Source of the DNA: CAWCWN01 sp963799245
GTDB taxonomy: Bacteria > Chloroflexota > Ktedonobacteria > Ktedonobacterales > Ktedonobacteraceae
NCBI GenBank assembly: GCA_963799245.1
Contig: CAWCWN010000006.1
Span: forward strand, 124,001 to 188,000
Length of the DNA: 64,000 bases
Direction of reading: 5' to 3'
Part shown: in pieces, positions 53,381 to 62,987 of the stretch
How positions within the stretch are numbered: position 1 is the stretch's first letter
Layout: each line of letters begins with the position of its first letter
Notes under the pieces: generated by a model
The model's database searches: none
What the model was told of the DNA's origin: nothing
The model's input: the letters and a program-made list of their open reading frames with translations, nothing else
Translations under genes and position numbers: made by a program

Positions 53381-53863
53381 CTAGCCGGCGTGCCTGAAGC
53401 CGGCCTCAGCCATGGTCAGCGCCTGTCCTTCGCCCAGCATGCCGATATCTTCGATATCCCCGATAATCAGCGTCGAGTCGCCGGCCTCGGCGGTACGCCG
53501 TACCGTACAGGCTACCCAAGCCAGGGCATCGCTGAGGATGGGGCAACCATTAGCGCCACGTTCAAAGCTGATGCCTGCCAGCTTATCAGGGTGCTGCAGG
53601 GCCGATTTACCCAGCTTACCGGCCAGCTCGCGTCCACCCGCACCCGCACGCAGTACATTGACGGTAAATATCCGGCTGCGCAGGATCATCGGCAGTGACT
53701 TTGTTTTATTCTCAACCGAGACGGCGAGCAGGGGTGGATCAAACGAGATCTGTGTCAGCCAGTTGGCCGTAAATATATTGACTTCGCCCTCATTCGCGCA
53801 CGAAACAGCGTAAAGCCCATACGTAAATGTGCGTAATACCTGTTTTTTTAAAGCTGCATCCAA
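53381..53863 (-). CDS. Flavin reductase domain protein
   Basis: A 160-residue FMN-binding split-barrel protein. LRTFTYGLYAVSCANEGEVN, FTANWLTQISFDPPLLAVSV and FTVNVLRAGAGGRELA are the standard blocks of the flavin-reductase-like family, which supply reduced flavin or act as small oxidoreductases. I choose the TTG at 53863 (MDAALKKQVL), with AAAGAGG seven bases upstream, because family members start there; a TTG at 53914 lacks a good site. Confidence 0.82.
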   Translation of the reverse strand: MDAALKKQVLRTFTYGLYAVSCANEGEVNIFTANWLTQISFDPPLLAVSVENKTKSLPMILRSRIFTVNVLRAGAGGRELAGKLGKSALQHPDKLAGISFERGANGCPILSDALAWVACTVRRTAEAGDSTLIIGDIEDIGMLGEGQALTMAEAGFRHAG

Positions 53864-54013
53864 TGAAGTGCCTCTTTCTGCCTGTCGATCTGGTCGTTTC
53901 TCTGAGATTTCCAAAGGAATCGCGGAAAATATTACTCTTCATTATAACCTCGCGCATGCTCAAATGAAAGAGCAATATGTATAGCGGCAAGACGATTAAA
54001 TAGTCGTCCTGTT

Positions 54014-54035
54014 GTTCAAGTTGGCCAACTTGAAC
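54014..54035. promoter_or_regulatory. 22-bp perfect palindrome, possible operator
   Basis: GTTCAAGTTGG and its complement CCAACTTGAAC meet at 54024/54025 with no loop and no T tract on either side. The dyad is typical of a dimeric repressor site (MarR, TetR or HxlR type). It lies 150 bp upstream of the flavin reductase gene, with no other gene in between. Confidence 0.5.
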
Positions 54036-54186
54036 ATAATTGTTGTGGACTGCTGCTTGTTTTCTTCATCTTCTTGCGACAAGCCGCAGAAACGCCTACC
54101 TGGCATGTCATACGCTGCCGGATACGCATTTCTTCTGTTTATAATCGCTTGAAAAGCGAGGAGAAGTCAAGCCAGCATTCTGATCG

Positions 54187-54651
54187 TTAATACCCGTTCA
54201 GGATTCTCTGTTTTTCGGCTTGAAATTCATCGTTGGTCAGGACGCCCTGCTCACGCAACTGGCCTAGTTGTCTGAGTTGTGCCAGCCTGTTGTCTTGTGT
54301 GTTGCCTACTGACCCCTGCGAGGGAGAGGGCTGATACTGTGGCGCAGACTGCTGGTATTGTGGCGGGTATTGTTGATACTGTGGTGCAGGCTGTTGGTAC
54401 GGCTGCTGGTATTGGACCGCCTGTTGCTGCTGGTTCTGAGCACTGTTTTTACCCATCAGGTAGCCTACTCCACCTGACAACAGATCACTCAGTAATCCGC
54501 CGCCGCCTAATCCACCCATGCCTAGGCCGCCCAGTCCGAAGCCACCACCGCACAATGGGTAGCCAATTCTTCTGCCGCCACCCCATCCTCCGCCCCAGCG
54601 CCGGTATCCTCCTCCAAATCTGCCAAATCCTCCGTGCATATGTTCAGGCAT
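54187..54651 (-). CDS. SHOCT-domain protein with Gly- and Gln-rich regions
   Basis: A 154-residue protein. The N-terminal half is Gly/Arg/Trp-rich (GGFGRFGGGYRRWGGGWGGG), followed by a short hydrophobic LLSDLLSGGVGYLMG, a Gln/Tyr/Pro-rich stretch, and a C-terminal SHOCT domain (LRQLGQLREQGVLTNDEFQA then EKQRILNGY). SHOCT is a short oligomerisation domain found at the ends of many bacterial proteins. AGGAGG precedes the ATG. Function unknown; possibly a membrane-associated stress protein. Confidence 0.78.
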   Translation of the reverse strand: MPEHMHGGFGRFGGGYRRWGGGWGGGRRIGYPLCGGGFGLGGLGMGGLGGGGLLSDLLSGGVGYLMGKNSAQNQQQQAVQYQQPYQQPAPQYQQYPPQYQQSAPQYQPSPSQGSVGNTQDNRLAQLRQLGQLREQGVLTNDEFQAEKQRILNGY

Positions 54652-54769
54652 TTTTATCCTCCTTCTGTTTTGTCCTCTAACAGGTGTGCTTTCTTATGGT
54701 TCAACCATTCTGCTGCTGTGGCTGGCTCTGGTTTTGCGCCTGAGCTGCCACCAGCTCTTGCTCTACCTG

Positions 54770-55166
54770 CTAGAGTGTGGGGTATGGAATCATCCCTCCG
54801 ATGTAGACGACTCCGTCGGCTCTTTCTACGGCTTCTTCCAATGTGTTTAACCAGAGATGCTCCAGCAGGACAATGGCTGCCGAAGTATCGGCGGGAAGTG
54901 TCCTGCTGAGCGTCATGACATCTTCCGGGGTGATCAGTCCCGTCAGGCTTTCCAGTATGGGGCCGAAGGCCGCCAGTTCATCGTCTTCCAGATCGCTCAC
55001 TTCCAGCGCCGTAACGGTGTCGTCAGCATTCTTTCTGACGAAAAGCAGATCAACCACCTGTATAAGGCCTTTCTCCTGAATTCGAGTTCAATGCCGGCAC
55101 AATCTCGCTCCTAAATTGATTGCCTGGACATCCGATTACTAGATATTCAAGCGGTCCTAATGCCAT
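54770..55166 (-). pseudogene. DUF6325-type gene with a single-base frameshift
   Basis: From an ATG at 55166 with GGAGAAAGCAT upstream the frame reads MALGPLEYLVIGCPGNQFRS then EIVPALN, the usual start of DUF6325 (membrane-stress-associated) proteins, and then fails. One base over, after removal of a C near 55092, it continues RIQEKGLIQVVDLLFVRKNA and runs to the normal C-terminus GVVYIGGMIPYPTL. The complete protein would be about 132 residues. The break is a one-base insertion, from mutation or sequencing error. Confidence 0.65.
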
Positions 55167-55540
55167 ATGCTTTCTCCTTGACTGGATTTCCTTGACTTGC
55201 AAGATGTAACGCTTTCCCACAAACTGACCTCTTTGCTACAGAGATTGTAACCACTCAGGCGATAGATAACTCGTCTCTTGTTAAACACGAATTGAAAGGT
55301 AGATCTAAGTACTTCCTATCTGTCACTGTCTATGCCTGTGCTTATTACGCCTTCTATATCTCTATCATAGATCACGATAATCAAGAAAAGTCCAGGGAAA
55401 TGTAAAGAGAGTGTCAAGAGCCGACGCCCTGTGTCGGGAATGGCAAGCGACTACAACGAGGGTGCGCAAGCGTTTATGATTCTTATGTTCTCCTCGTCAC
55501 TTTTCCTCTATTGTCTCACTCTCCCATATTGTTACGATGC

Positions 55541-55763
55541 AAGTACGGCACGGAAGAAAACCTTGTCGCCATCGAAAGTCAACACATCCGTGCCTACATT
55601 CCCCTTCCCGATATGGATCACCGTACCGAGTTCTTTAGTGCTCAGCAGTTTCAGTATGACGATGATAGGTGTGTAGTCATGCAAGGCTTCCTTTCTCAAT
55701 ATATGTTGTATTCCAGTGCGGTTGGAGGGAAGGCTCTGCGTGTGATGATTTCGGGAGGATAAG
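55541..55763 (+). pseudogene. IS1182-type transposase remnant
   Basis: KYGTEENLVAIESQHIRAYI followed by PLPDMDHRTEFFSAQQFQYD matches the central part of IS1182-family transposases (YGTxEN...RAYVPL...F.YD), where the next block should be YxCPxGQ; here it degenerates into VVMQGFLSQY and stops. No terminal repeats were found. The stretch 55167-55540 upstream holds nothing recognisable. Confidence 0.6.
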
Positions 55764-55784
55764 AGGACGCTGCGTGCTGAAGTG

Positions 55785-56159
55785 ATGCACACCATCGAGC
55801 AGAAGCTGAAGGTGCCAGTTCTTCCCAATCGCGGCTACGAGCTCTGGACGGTTGAGCATCCCCTTCAGCAGGCCGAAAGGAAGCGGCCGGTGCGCATTTG
55901 TGTGAAAGGACAGGGGCTCGTCCATGCGGGCGTCAGCCGTGATGGGAAATGGACGTGGATGTATGACATGCCTTTAAGAGAAGTCTCGTCGGGCATGTGG
56001 GAAGCTGATGTCATGGATCCGGAGGTGAATGAGTTTACGTTCATCTGGTACGATCCGCAAAGATCCGGCAAGGTGCGTTGGGAGGGGAAAAACTATTGCT
56101 TGCCAAGTGGTGACTTGTATGAAAGTGGTCGATGGCCACAGCTCTGCGTCCCATCATAA
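55785..56159 (+). CDS. Hypothetical protein, 124 aa
   Basis: The frame begins MHTIEQKLKVPVLPNRGYEL and is rich in aromatic residues (DGKWTWMYDMPLREVSSGMW, EFTFIWYDPQRSGKVRWEGK). No family recognised; the composition looks like a real beta-rich soluble protein. The ribosome binding site is weak (CTGAAG) and it follows a transposase remnant, so it may be a cargo gene, a fragment, or not expressed. Confidence 0.45.
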   Translation: MHTIEQKLKVPVLPNRGYELWTVEHPLQQAERKRPVRICVKGQGLVHAGVSRDGKWTWMYDMPLREVSSGMWEADVMDPEVNEFTFIWYDPQRSGKVRWEGKNYCLPSGDLYESGRWPQLCVPS

Positions 56160-56255
56160 TCTACCGTCATCATAATTGTACACGAAGGATTTACAGGAGG
56201 ATCTCTCATGAACAGATCGCCACTCTTAGATCGCTACCAAGGCATTAGGGAATTT

Positions 56256-56570
56256 GGTAGTGACCCTATTAAGAGGTGGTAGGGGTGCGGGAGATCAACA
56301 ATTCTTGGAAGGACCAGAGATGATCAGCCACCCCCAGAGCCATCGCTGGAGACCGCTGTCGATAGCGACGCACCCCATCCTCAAACGGCACTTGCAGTTG
56401 CGATAGCAATAGCGAGGCCTGCCTCGATGGCTCCCATTGCGTACCACGTGGGACTCTCGACAGTTCGGATGCGCACACGAGGGCAGGTTGACCTTGCTCC
56501 TTCCTCTCTCGTTCCTTCATGTTTCACCTCCTACCCTCGTATTGTATCACCCCCTTCCAGAGTCACTACC
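56256..56570 (-). mobile_element. Small IS1-like element or MITE, 315 bp
   Basis: Imperfect terminal inverted repeats start GGTAGTGACCCT at 56256 and GGTAGTGACTCT at 56570 (minus strand) and extend over about 26 bp. Inside, a minus-strand frame (56269-56520, ribosome binding site GGAGGTGAAAC) ends RYRQRSPAMALGVADHLWSF then QELL, which is the C-terminus of a common IS1-like transposase family (SPAMAxGLTDHxWSxEELL). The catalytic core is missing, so it is an internally deleted, non-autonomous copy. No clear target duplication. Confidence 0.6.
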
Positions 56571-56584
56571 GACGTATAGCCCGC

Positions 56585-59500
56585 CTAATATTCATCACAA
56601 TGAAGCTCATCACTTTGGCGTGCGCTAGCCTGCGCCAGTCTCACATCGGCGCTCAGGCACTCCGCCAGATCCTCGATATGTTCGCTAAGGCAGGAGGTGT
56701 GCGTGCCGGGAACGACATGCTGCTTTTTATCCCGCCCGCGCGTCACTGGCCGCCACGATTTTTCAATGGCCGGCTCCTCGCCTGCCCAGTAGAAGGTGAT
56801 TTTGCCGGCGTAGGGGCCAGGTGCATAGCCGGCAGCCAGCAGGGCAAATACGCCTATGTAGTCGTTGTACAGAGCCGCAATGGGCGGGAACATCGCCTTC
56901 AGCCCTGGATCGATGGCGAGCAGTTGCTCGAAATCCTGAACTCTCCAATCAGATGGGCGCAGCAGGCGATAGAGGTGGCGCAAAGCGTGGCGTGCACGGA
57001 GAAACAGGCTGGCCAGCTTGCTCGCGTCCAGGCGCGGCAGCCTCTGCAACAGCTTGCTGGTGGTACGTATGACTTTGAGCTGGTCGGGTTCTGAAGGGTT
57101 GATCAGGCTGAGCAGGTCGACTCGGTCGCCGGCGGCTTCTAGCTGGCGGGCCATCTCGTAGGCCAGAAGGCCGCCATTACAATTGCCTCCCAGCAGGTAG
57201 GGGCCCTGTGGCTGGAGAGCGCGCAGTGACTCGATATGGGCCGCCGCGATTGCCTCCAGCGAGGGTAGGGCACTGAGACCTGTGAACTTATAGGGCTCCA
57301 GCACAAAGAACGGCTGCTCTGGCCCCAGGGCGCGAGCGAGCGCGAAGCAGTAGAAGGCGCCGCCGGTCCAATCACCATGTAAGAAGAAGAATGGCCGCTT
57401 TGACCCTCCGGCCTGAACCGTTTGTAGCGGGGCCCGCTCCTGGACGGCCTCCTCCTGCTGAAGGGCGCCGGCGAGCTGCGCGATGGTCGGGCCGGAGAAG
57501 AGGGTAGAGAGAGGAAGCCTTTTGCCGAAGACCTCTTTGATGCGGTTCACAAGGTGCGCGGCAAGTAAAGAGTGTCCTCCCAGGTAGAAAAAGTTGTCAT
57601 GTATACCGATTGGATGGACAGGCAGAAGCTCCTCCCAGATCTGGGCCAGCTGGTGATGTATGAGCAGCCTGGGGGCGACAAACGTCTCTTGTGGGCGCTT
57701 GTTTACCTCGGGCGCCGGCAGCGCGCGTCGATCTATCTTGCCATTTGGTGTGAGCGGCAGGGCCGCCAGAAATATGAAGGCTGCAGGCACCATGTAAGGC
57801 GGCATGTGCTCCAGCAAGTAGCGCTGTAGTTCAGCGGCCGTAGCCGCCTGCTCGGCGTACGGGACGGTGTATGCAACCACGCGTATATCCCCGGGCTCGT
57901 CCTCACGCGTCACGACCACCGCTTCGCGCACAGCGGGATGGTGGCTGAGCAGAGCCTGGATCTCGCCCAGCTCGATACGGAACCCCCGTACCTTAACCTG
58001 GTCGTCCAGGCGGCCCAGGAACTCGATGTTGCCATCCGCCCGGTAGCGAACCAGGTCCCCCGATTTGTAGAGCCGCGCGCCCGGCTGCGCGCTGAAAGGA
58101 TGAGGAATAAACCGCGCGGCCGTCAACTCGGGGCGGTGCAGGTAGCCACGCGCCAGGCCCTCTCCCCCAATGTACAGCTCCCCCGGCGCGCCAGGCGGTA
58201 AGGGACGAAGGTGCGCATCCAGGATGTATACCTGTACATTCGCAATTGGCCGCCCGATCGCGGGCCGCCTTCCATCAGAGCGGCAGGCGGCTATCGTCGC
58301 GCAGACCGTGTTCTCCGTGGGCCCATAGGCATTGAATAAGCGGCGCCCTTCAGCCCAGCGTGCCACGAGCTCAGGTGGACAGGCTTCACCCGCCACAATC
58401 AGCGTTTGCAGCGCAGGAAGCTCCGCGGCGGGCAAGGCCGCAAGGACCGACGGTGGCAATGTCGCCGCCGTAATCTCCTGCCCGCGCAGGTAGTCTAGCA
58501 ATTCCTGGCCGAATGTATCCCTGGCTGTGACATACAGGGTCGCCCCGCTCGCCAGGGCCATGCCGATCTCAGAGATTGAGGCGTCAAAATTGAGAGAGGC
58601 AAATTGCAGGATGCGGCTGGTGGAGGTAATGCCGAAAGCCTCGACCTGGGCCTGCACCAGGTTGGCGAGGCCGCGATGTGTCAGCAGCGTCCCCTTCGGC
58701 CTGCCGGTTGAGCCGGAAGTGTAGATCACATACGCCAGATTATCAAGCTGGAGCTCATTGCCGACGTTCGTCTGCGGGTAGCGAGCAATGTTTGCCCAGT
58801 CGCCATCGAGCGCAACAATGCGTGCCGCATGCTGAGGAAGCTGCCTTTGCAGCTTCTGTGAAGTAATCAATACTGGCACCCGCGCATCCTCTAGCATAAA
58901 GCTGAGCCGCTCGCGAGGATAGCCTGGATCCAGCGGAACATAGGCGCCCCCAGCCTTGAGAATGGCCAGGATGGCCACGATCATCTGCGAGGAGCGCTCC
59001 ATGCAGATACCTACCAGCGTCTCAGGCCCCACCCCCAGGTGCAGGAGGTGGCGCGCCAGCTGGTTGCTCATACTGTTAAGTTCTTGATAGGTCATAACCT
59101 TGTCAGCAGCGACGATGGCAGTCGCTGCCGGCCTGCGTTCTACCTGCTCCTCAAATAGCTGCTGGAACAGGCGCTCCGCTGGACCGCTGCCCGTGGTGTC
59201 GTTCCATTCCGCCAGCTGCATGTGAAGCTCACGCGCGCTCAGAAGAGGCAGTTCCGCCAGGCGCTGCGCGGGATCTGCCGCGATGCCGGCCAGCAATGTC
59301 TGCCAGTGCTCGCACATACGCCTGATTGTGGAGTCGTCAAACAGGTCGGTATTGTAGATGAGGCGGCCGCTTATGCCCTCGGGTCGCTCATCGAGTTCGA
59401 GACAGAGGTCGAATTTCGAGGTCTTCGCCTCCGTCGGCGAGATACTCCATCCGTGTGGCAGCGCGGGCAAGTGGGGCTGGTAGGAGAGCAATACCTGGAC

Positions 59501-60661
59501 AAGGGGGTGATAACTTAGATGCCGTTCAGGCTGCAGTTCCCTGACGATGTATTCGAAGGGGACATCTTCATGCTGGCGCGCCGCGACGAGAACCCTGCGC
59601 ACACGCTGCAGCAGCTCAAGAAAGGTGGGGTTGCCTGACATATCTGTTCGTAGGACCGTGGTGTTGAGGAAATAGCCCGCCAGCCTCTGGACCTCCGGGC
59701 GCTTGCGGCTCGAAGAGATGGTTCCAAGCAGCAGGTCTTCCTGGCCGGTGTAGCGGTACAATAGTGTCTGAAAGGCCGCCGTCAGGGTCATGTACAGCGT
59801 GACGCCCGCGCGGCGACTGAGGGCTTTGAGCTCATCGCTGAGCCACCCTGGCAAGGCGAACGTTGATGTTGAGCCGCGATAGCTCTGCGCCGCTGGCCGC
59901 GGGCGGTCCGCGGGCAGGTCCAGGTACTGCGGCGCTCCCGCCAGTTCCCGCTTCCAGAAATCCAGCTGCTGCGCAAATGCAGCTTTTTCCAGACTAGATC
60001 GTTCCCAGGCCGCAAAATCGGCATATTGCAGTGGTAAAGGCGTGAGCGATGCTGCTTTCCCGCTCGCGCAGGACTCGTAGAGGGTACGGAGCTCTGGCAG
60101 GAAGATGTGTGAGATAGAGACGGCGTCGAAGATGATGTGGTGTAGTGTCATGCACAGGCGCTGAGCTTCATCGTCCAGGCGTACAAGCATGGCGCGCAGC
60201 AGCGGGCCATGCGCAAGGTCGAATGGCAGTAAGACGTCCTCCGCGCTCAGTCGCAGGGCCTGCGCGGCGCGCTCTGCTGCTGGCAGTCCGCGCAGGTCCA
60301 CGACATCCAGCCTGATGCTGGCGGCCGGGTGCACCATCTGCACAGGCTGCCCTTCCTGGGTGGGAAAACTGGTGCGCCAGATTTCATGGCGAGCGATGAA
60401 TGCATTCAGACTTTGCTCAAGCGCAGCTATGTTGAGTGGGCCGCTCATGTCAATAGTAAGACCCTCGTTATAGACGGGCGCAGCAGGCGTCAGTTGAGCA
60501 AAAAACCACAGCTGTTCCTGCCCGAATGAGAGTGGGGCGGGCTCTGCCGTAGAGCGGCGGGGAATAGTTTCAAGCGCGGCCGGCGTCTGCGGCAGGCTGC
60601 CGTCCAGGAATTTTGCCAGCAGGGCGCGCTTTGTCACAGATAATTCTGTTATTTTATGCAT
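56585..60661 (-). CDS. Nonribosomal peptide synthetase, C-A-PCP-TE
   Basis: A 1358-residue termination module. Condensation domain (about 40-450): SFGQEQLWFFAQLTPAAPVY and LHHIIFDAVSISH (HHxxxD, with Ala replacing the usual Gly after it). Adenylation domain (about 500-1000): LAYVIYTSGSTGRPKGTLLT near residue 650; read against GrsA, the pocket residues are D-A-S-T-I-A-A-V-C-K, closest to codes for aromatic residues (Tyr, Phe). Carrier: FYLGGHSLLAAHL near 1029. Thioesterase (about 1080-1358): FFFLHGDWTGGAFYCFALAR, nucleophile elbow GGNCNGGLLAYEMA with Cys in place of Ser, and PGTHTSCLSEHI with the His. The upstream NRPS gene ends 34 bp before it. Confidence 0.93.
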   Translation of the reverse strand: MHKITELSVTKRALLAKFLDGSLPQTPAALETIPRRSTAEPAPLSFGQEQLWFFAQLTPAAPVYNEGLTIDMSGPLNIAALEQSLNAFIARHEIWRTSFPTQEGQPVQMVHPAASIRLDVVDLRGLPAAERAAQALRLSAEDVLLPFDLAHGPLLRAMLVRLDDEAQRLCMTLHHIIFDAVSISHIFLPELRTLYESCASGKAASLTPLPLQYADFAAWERSSLEKAAFAQQLDFWKRELAGAPQYLDLPADRPRPAAQSYRGSTSTFALPGWLSDELKALSRRAGVTLYMTLTAAFQTLLYRYTGQEDLLLGTISSSRKRPEVQRLAGYFLNTTVLRTDMSGNPTFLELLQRVRRVLVAARQHEDVPFEYIVRELQPERHLSYHPLVQVLLSYQPHLPALPHGWSISPTEAKTSKFDLCLELDERPEGISGRLIYNTDLFDDSTIRRMCEHWQTLLAGIAADPAQRLAELPLLSARELHMQLAEWNDTTGSGPAERLFQQLFEEQVERRPAATAIVAADKVMTYQELNSMSNQLARHLLHLGVGPETLVGICMERSSQMIVAILAILKAGGAYVPLDPGYPRERLSFMLEDARVPVLITSQKLQRQLPQHAARIVALDGDWANIARYPQTNVGNELQLDNLAYVIYTSGSTGRPKGTLLTHRGLANLVQAQVEAFGITSTSRILQFASLNFDASISEIGMALASGATLYVTARDTFGQELLDYLRGQEITAATLPPSVLAALPAAELPALQTLIVAGEACPPELVARWAEGRRLFNAYGPTENTVCATIAACRSDGRRPAIGRPIANVQVYILDAHLRPLPPGAPGELYIGGEGLARGYLHRPELTAARFIPHPFSAQPGARLYKSGDLVRYRADGNIEFLGRLDDQVKVRGFRIELGEIQALLSHHPAVREAVVVTREDEPGDIRVVAYTVPYAEQAATAAELQRYLLEHMPPYMVPAAFIFLAALPLTPNGKIDRRALPAPEVNKRPQETFVAPRLLIHHQLAQIWEELLPVHPIGIHDNFFYLGGHSLLAAHLVNRIKEVFGKRLPLSTLFSGPTIAQLAGALQQEEAVQERAPLQTVQAGGSKRPFFFLHGDWTGGAFYCFALARALGPEQPFFVLEPYKFTGLSALPSLEAIAAAHIESLRALQPQGPYLLGGNCNGGLLAYEMARQLEAAGDRVDLLSLINPSEPDQLKVIRTTSKLLQRLPRLDASKLASLFLRARHALRHLYRLLRPSDWRVQDFEQLLAIDPGLKAMFPPIAALYNDYIGVFALLAAGYAPGPYAGKITFYWAGEEPAIEKSWRPVTRGRDKKQHVVPGTHTSCLSEHIEDLAECLSADVRLAQASARQSDELHCDEY

Positions 60662-60695
60662 AATAATATATTTCTTTCAGAGTGAGAAGCAATTA

Positions 60696-62639
60696 CTATT
60701 GGAGCAGGCGTATGACCTCGTCTTCGCTCATCAAATCCAGTTTAGTCACAAGCAGCCGTTCAATCTCGGCGGCAAGTTGTCGTAGTGTATTGGTCTCAAA
60801 CAGCGTTGCGACAGGTACATCAATGCTGAAGGTCGTGGAGATGTTATTCATGAGCTCGATTGCCTGTAAGGAATGCCCGCCCAGCGCGAAGAAATTATCA
60901 TCTATGCCCACCTGCTGCAAATGCAGCAAGGACGCCACGCCTGCGGCGACGCGCTTTTCGGTCAGCGTGCTCGGGGCGGCGCCCGGCTCATCGCGGAGGA
61001 TATTGCTTGCGTCAGGCACTGGTAGAGCCGACAGGTCAACTTTCCCGTTCGCGTTGAGGGGAAATGTATCCAGTACCACGAAGAGCGAGGGCAGCATATA
61101 TTCCGGGAGGTGTTGTAAAACAGCGGCGCGCAGGGAACTGACGGTCACATGCGCGGTGGGAAGCAGGCGAATATAGGCCACCAGGCGCCTGTTGCCAGGG
61201 GTATCTTCACGCGCCATCACCATGCTCGTCTCGATCGCCGGGTGCCCGTTGAGCAGGTGCATGATTTCGTTTGGCTCGATGCGATACCCGCGCAGGTTGA
61301 TCTGAAAGTCGCTGCGCCCCATGAACGCGATCTGGCCATCGGCTAAATATTTCCCCAGGTCGCCCGTCCTATACATGCGTGCTCCGCACACGCAGCTAAA
61401 AGGATCGGGAATGAACTTTTCCAGTGTAACCTGCGGGCGACTGAGGTAGCCCCTGGCCACGCCGGCGCCGCCAATATACAGCTCCCCCACCTCTCCAACG
61501 GGGACCTGGCGCAGCCGCTCATCCAGAATATAGACCTGTGTGTTGGCGATCGGGCGGCCAATCGAGGGTGGGGTAGTGGTATCCTGCGCTGGGAAGACAC
61601 GCCCGCAGGTTGCCACGACCGTTGTCTCGCTTGGACCGTAGTTGTTGATTAGCGCGAAGGGTAGGTGGGCGGGCGGATAGCGGTGCAGGACATCACCTCC
61701 GGTCAGCATCACGCGCAGTGAGCAGGCCGGCCATTCCAGGGCGATAAGGCTCTCGACCAGAGCGGTTGGCAGGATGGCGATGGTGATCGCGTGCTCCACA
61801 AGCCAGTTGCGGATCGCCCGCGGCTGAAAACGGATATCCTCATCAAAGAAGGAGACGCTCGCACCGGCCGCAAGATGAGGCCATAGCTCCTCGCCGCTCA
61901 CATCAAAAGCGCTGCTGGCAAACTGTGTCGCCCGGTCGCAGGCCTTTATCTCGAAGGTTTGTTGATGCCAGAACACCAGATTCAGCAGGCTGCGGTGCGT
62001 CACCTCCACTCCTTTCGGTTGACCTGTAGAACCTGATGTATAGACGACATAAGCTACATCCTCGGCGGTGATTGGCGCGGTGGGATTTGATGTGCACATG
62101 CCCTGCGCTACCTCGCCGCCATCCTCCGGGCAGACCAGCTTTGTGGCCGTGAGAGAAAGACGCGCCGCCGTGTGGCGCCGGGCTACCAGCACGGATAGCC
62201 CGGCATCCTCCAGCATAAATACGAGCCGCTCGCTGGGGTAGGATGGGTCCAGCGCGACGTAGGCGCCCCCCGCTTTAAGGATGGCGAGCAGGCCCACAAC
62301 CAGGTCGAAGGAGCGCTCGAGGCAGATGCCCACAAGTACATTGGGTCCTACACCGCAGGCCTGCAGGCGCCGGGCGAGCCTGTTAGCCTGCTCATTCAGC
62401 TGTCCGTAAGTGAACATCCTGTCACCCATGAAGAGCGCAGGCGCGCCTGGCGTGGCCTGCGCCTGCCGCTCTACTAATTGCGGGATGCAGAACTCCTGTG
62501 GAAAGTCCTGCTGAGTTGCGTTCCATGCCAGCAACTGCCGCCGCTCGTGCTCTGTCAGCGGCCCCCTGGTGCTGCCACCCCCTCCCCATACCCCTCCACT
62601 GAGCGAATGCTCCATTTCCTTACTTCCATGTTGAAGCAC
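60696..62639 (-). CDS. Nonribosomal peptide synthetase, A-PCP initiation module
   Basis: A 647-residue protein. After a short leader (LTEHERRQLLAWNATQQDFP, the linker normally found between C and A domains) comes a complete adenylation domain: VAYVVYTSGSTGQPKGVEVT near residue 200, NNYGPSETTVVATCG, GELYIGGAGVARGYLSRPQV, MYRTGDLGKYLADGQI and FPLNANGKVDLSALP. Pocket residues read D-V-E-I-L-G-N-V-V-K, which I cannot match to a known amino acid. The carrier domain is DDNFFALGGHSLQAIELM near residue 588. Lacking a C domain, it probably loads the first residue and hands it to the following C-A-PCP-TE protein. GTG start with GGAGG seven bases upstream. Confidence 0.92.
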   Translation of the reverse strand: MLQHGSKEMEHSLSGGVWGGGGSTRGPLTEHERRQLLAWNATQQDFPQEFCIPQLVERQAQATPGAPALFMGDRMFTYGQLNEQANRLARRLQACGVGPNVLVGICLERSFDLVVGLLAILKAGGAYVALDPSYPSERLVFMLEDAGLSVLVARRHTAARLSLTATKLVCPEDGGEVAQGMCTSNPTAPITAEDVAYVVYTSGSTGQPKGVEVTHRSLLNLVFWHQQTFEIKACDRATQFASSAFDVSGEELWPHLAAGASVSFFDEDIRFQPRAIRNWLVEHAITIAILPTALVESLIALEWPACSLRVMLTGGDVLHRYPPAHLPFALINNYGPSETTVVATCGRVFPAQDTTTPPSIGRPIANTQVYILDERLRQVPVGEVGELYIGGAGVARGYLSRPQVTLEKFIPDPFSCVCGARMYRTGDLGKYLADGQIAFMGRSDFQINLRGYRIEPNEIMHLLNGHPAIETSMVMAREDTPGNRRLVAYIRLLPTAHVTVSSLRAAVLQHLPEYMLPSLFVVLDTFPLNANGKVDLSALPVPDASNILRDEPGAAPSTLTEKRVAAGVASLLHLQQVGIDDNFFALGGHSLQAIELMNNISTTFSIDVPVATLFETNTLRQLAAEIERLLVTKLDLMSEDEVIRLLQ

Positions 62640-62987
62640 GGTAATTCCTCCTTAGATTACTTCCATCAGACGCTATTGTATGTTAAAATGACGGCGGCGG
62701 AGACACGGGACATTTTAGGCTCCACGCGTAAATATATCTTACCATGGTTGGAATATATTGATCAATACGAATTTTATGTATTTTATTGGATTACCAATGA
62801 TAAATTGGCGGGGTAGTATTATGGATTGTGAAAATGATGCCGCTCTGCTTATGTTAATTCCCCACGATTTTTGATGTAATCCACTAATATTTAGAATCGT
62901 ATGCCATTTAAGCACGGATATTGAAATGATATTCGCTTGTAGATATTTGTAGAGGGTAGAGATTTGTATAACAGAGTTCTTCATAAG
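62640..62987. other. Divergent AT-rich intergenic region
   Basis: 348 bp between the minus-strand NRPS genes and the plus-strand PrnB-like gene, clearly lower in GC than both. It should hold both promoters. A weak candidate for the plus strand is TTGAAA (62921-62926), 17 bp, TATTTG (62944-62949). No gene is seen. Confidence 0.5.
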
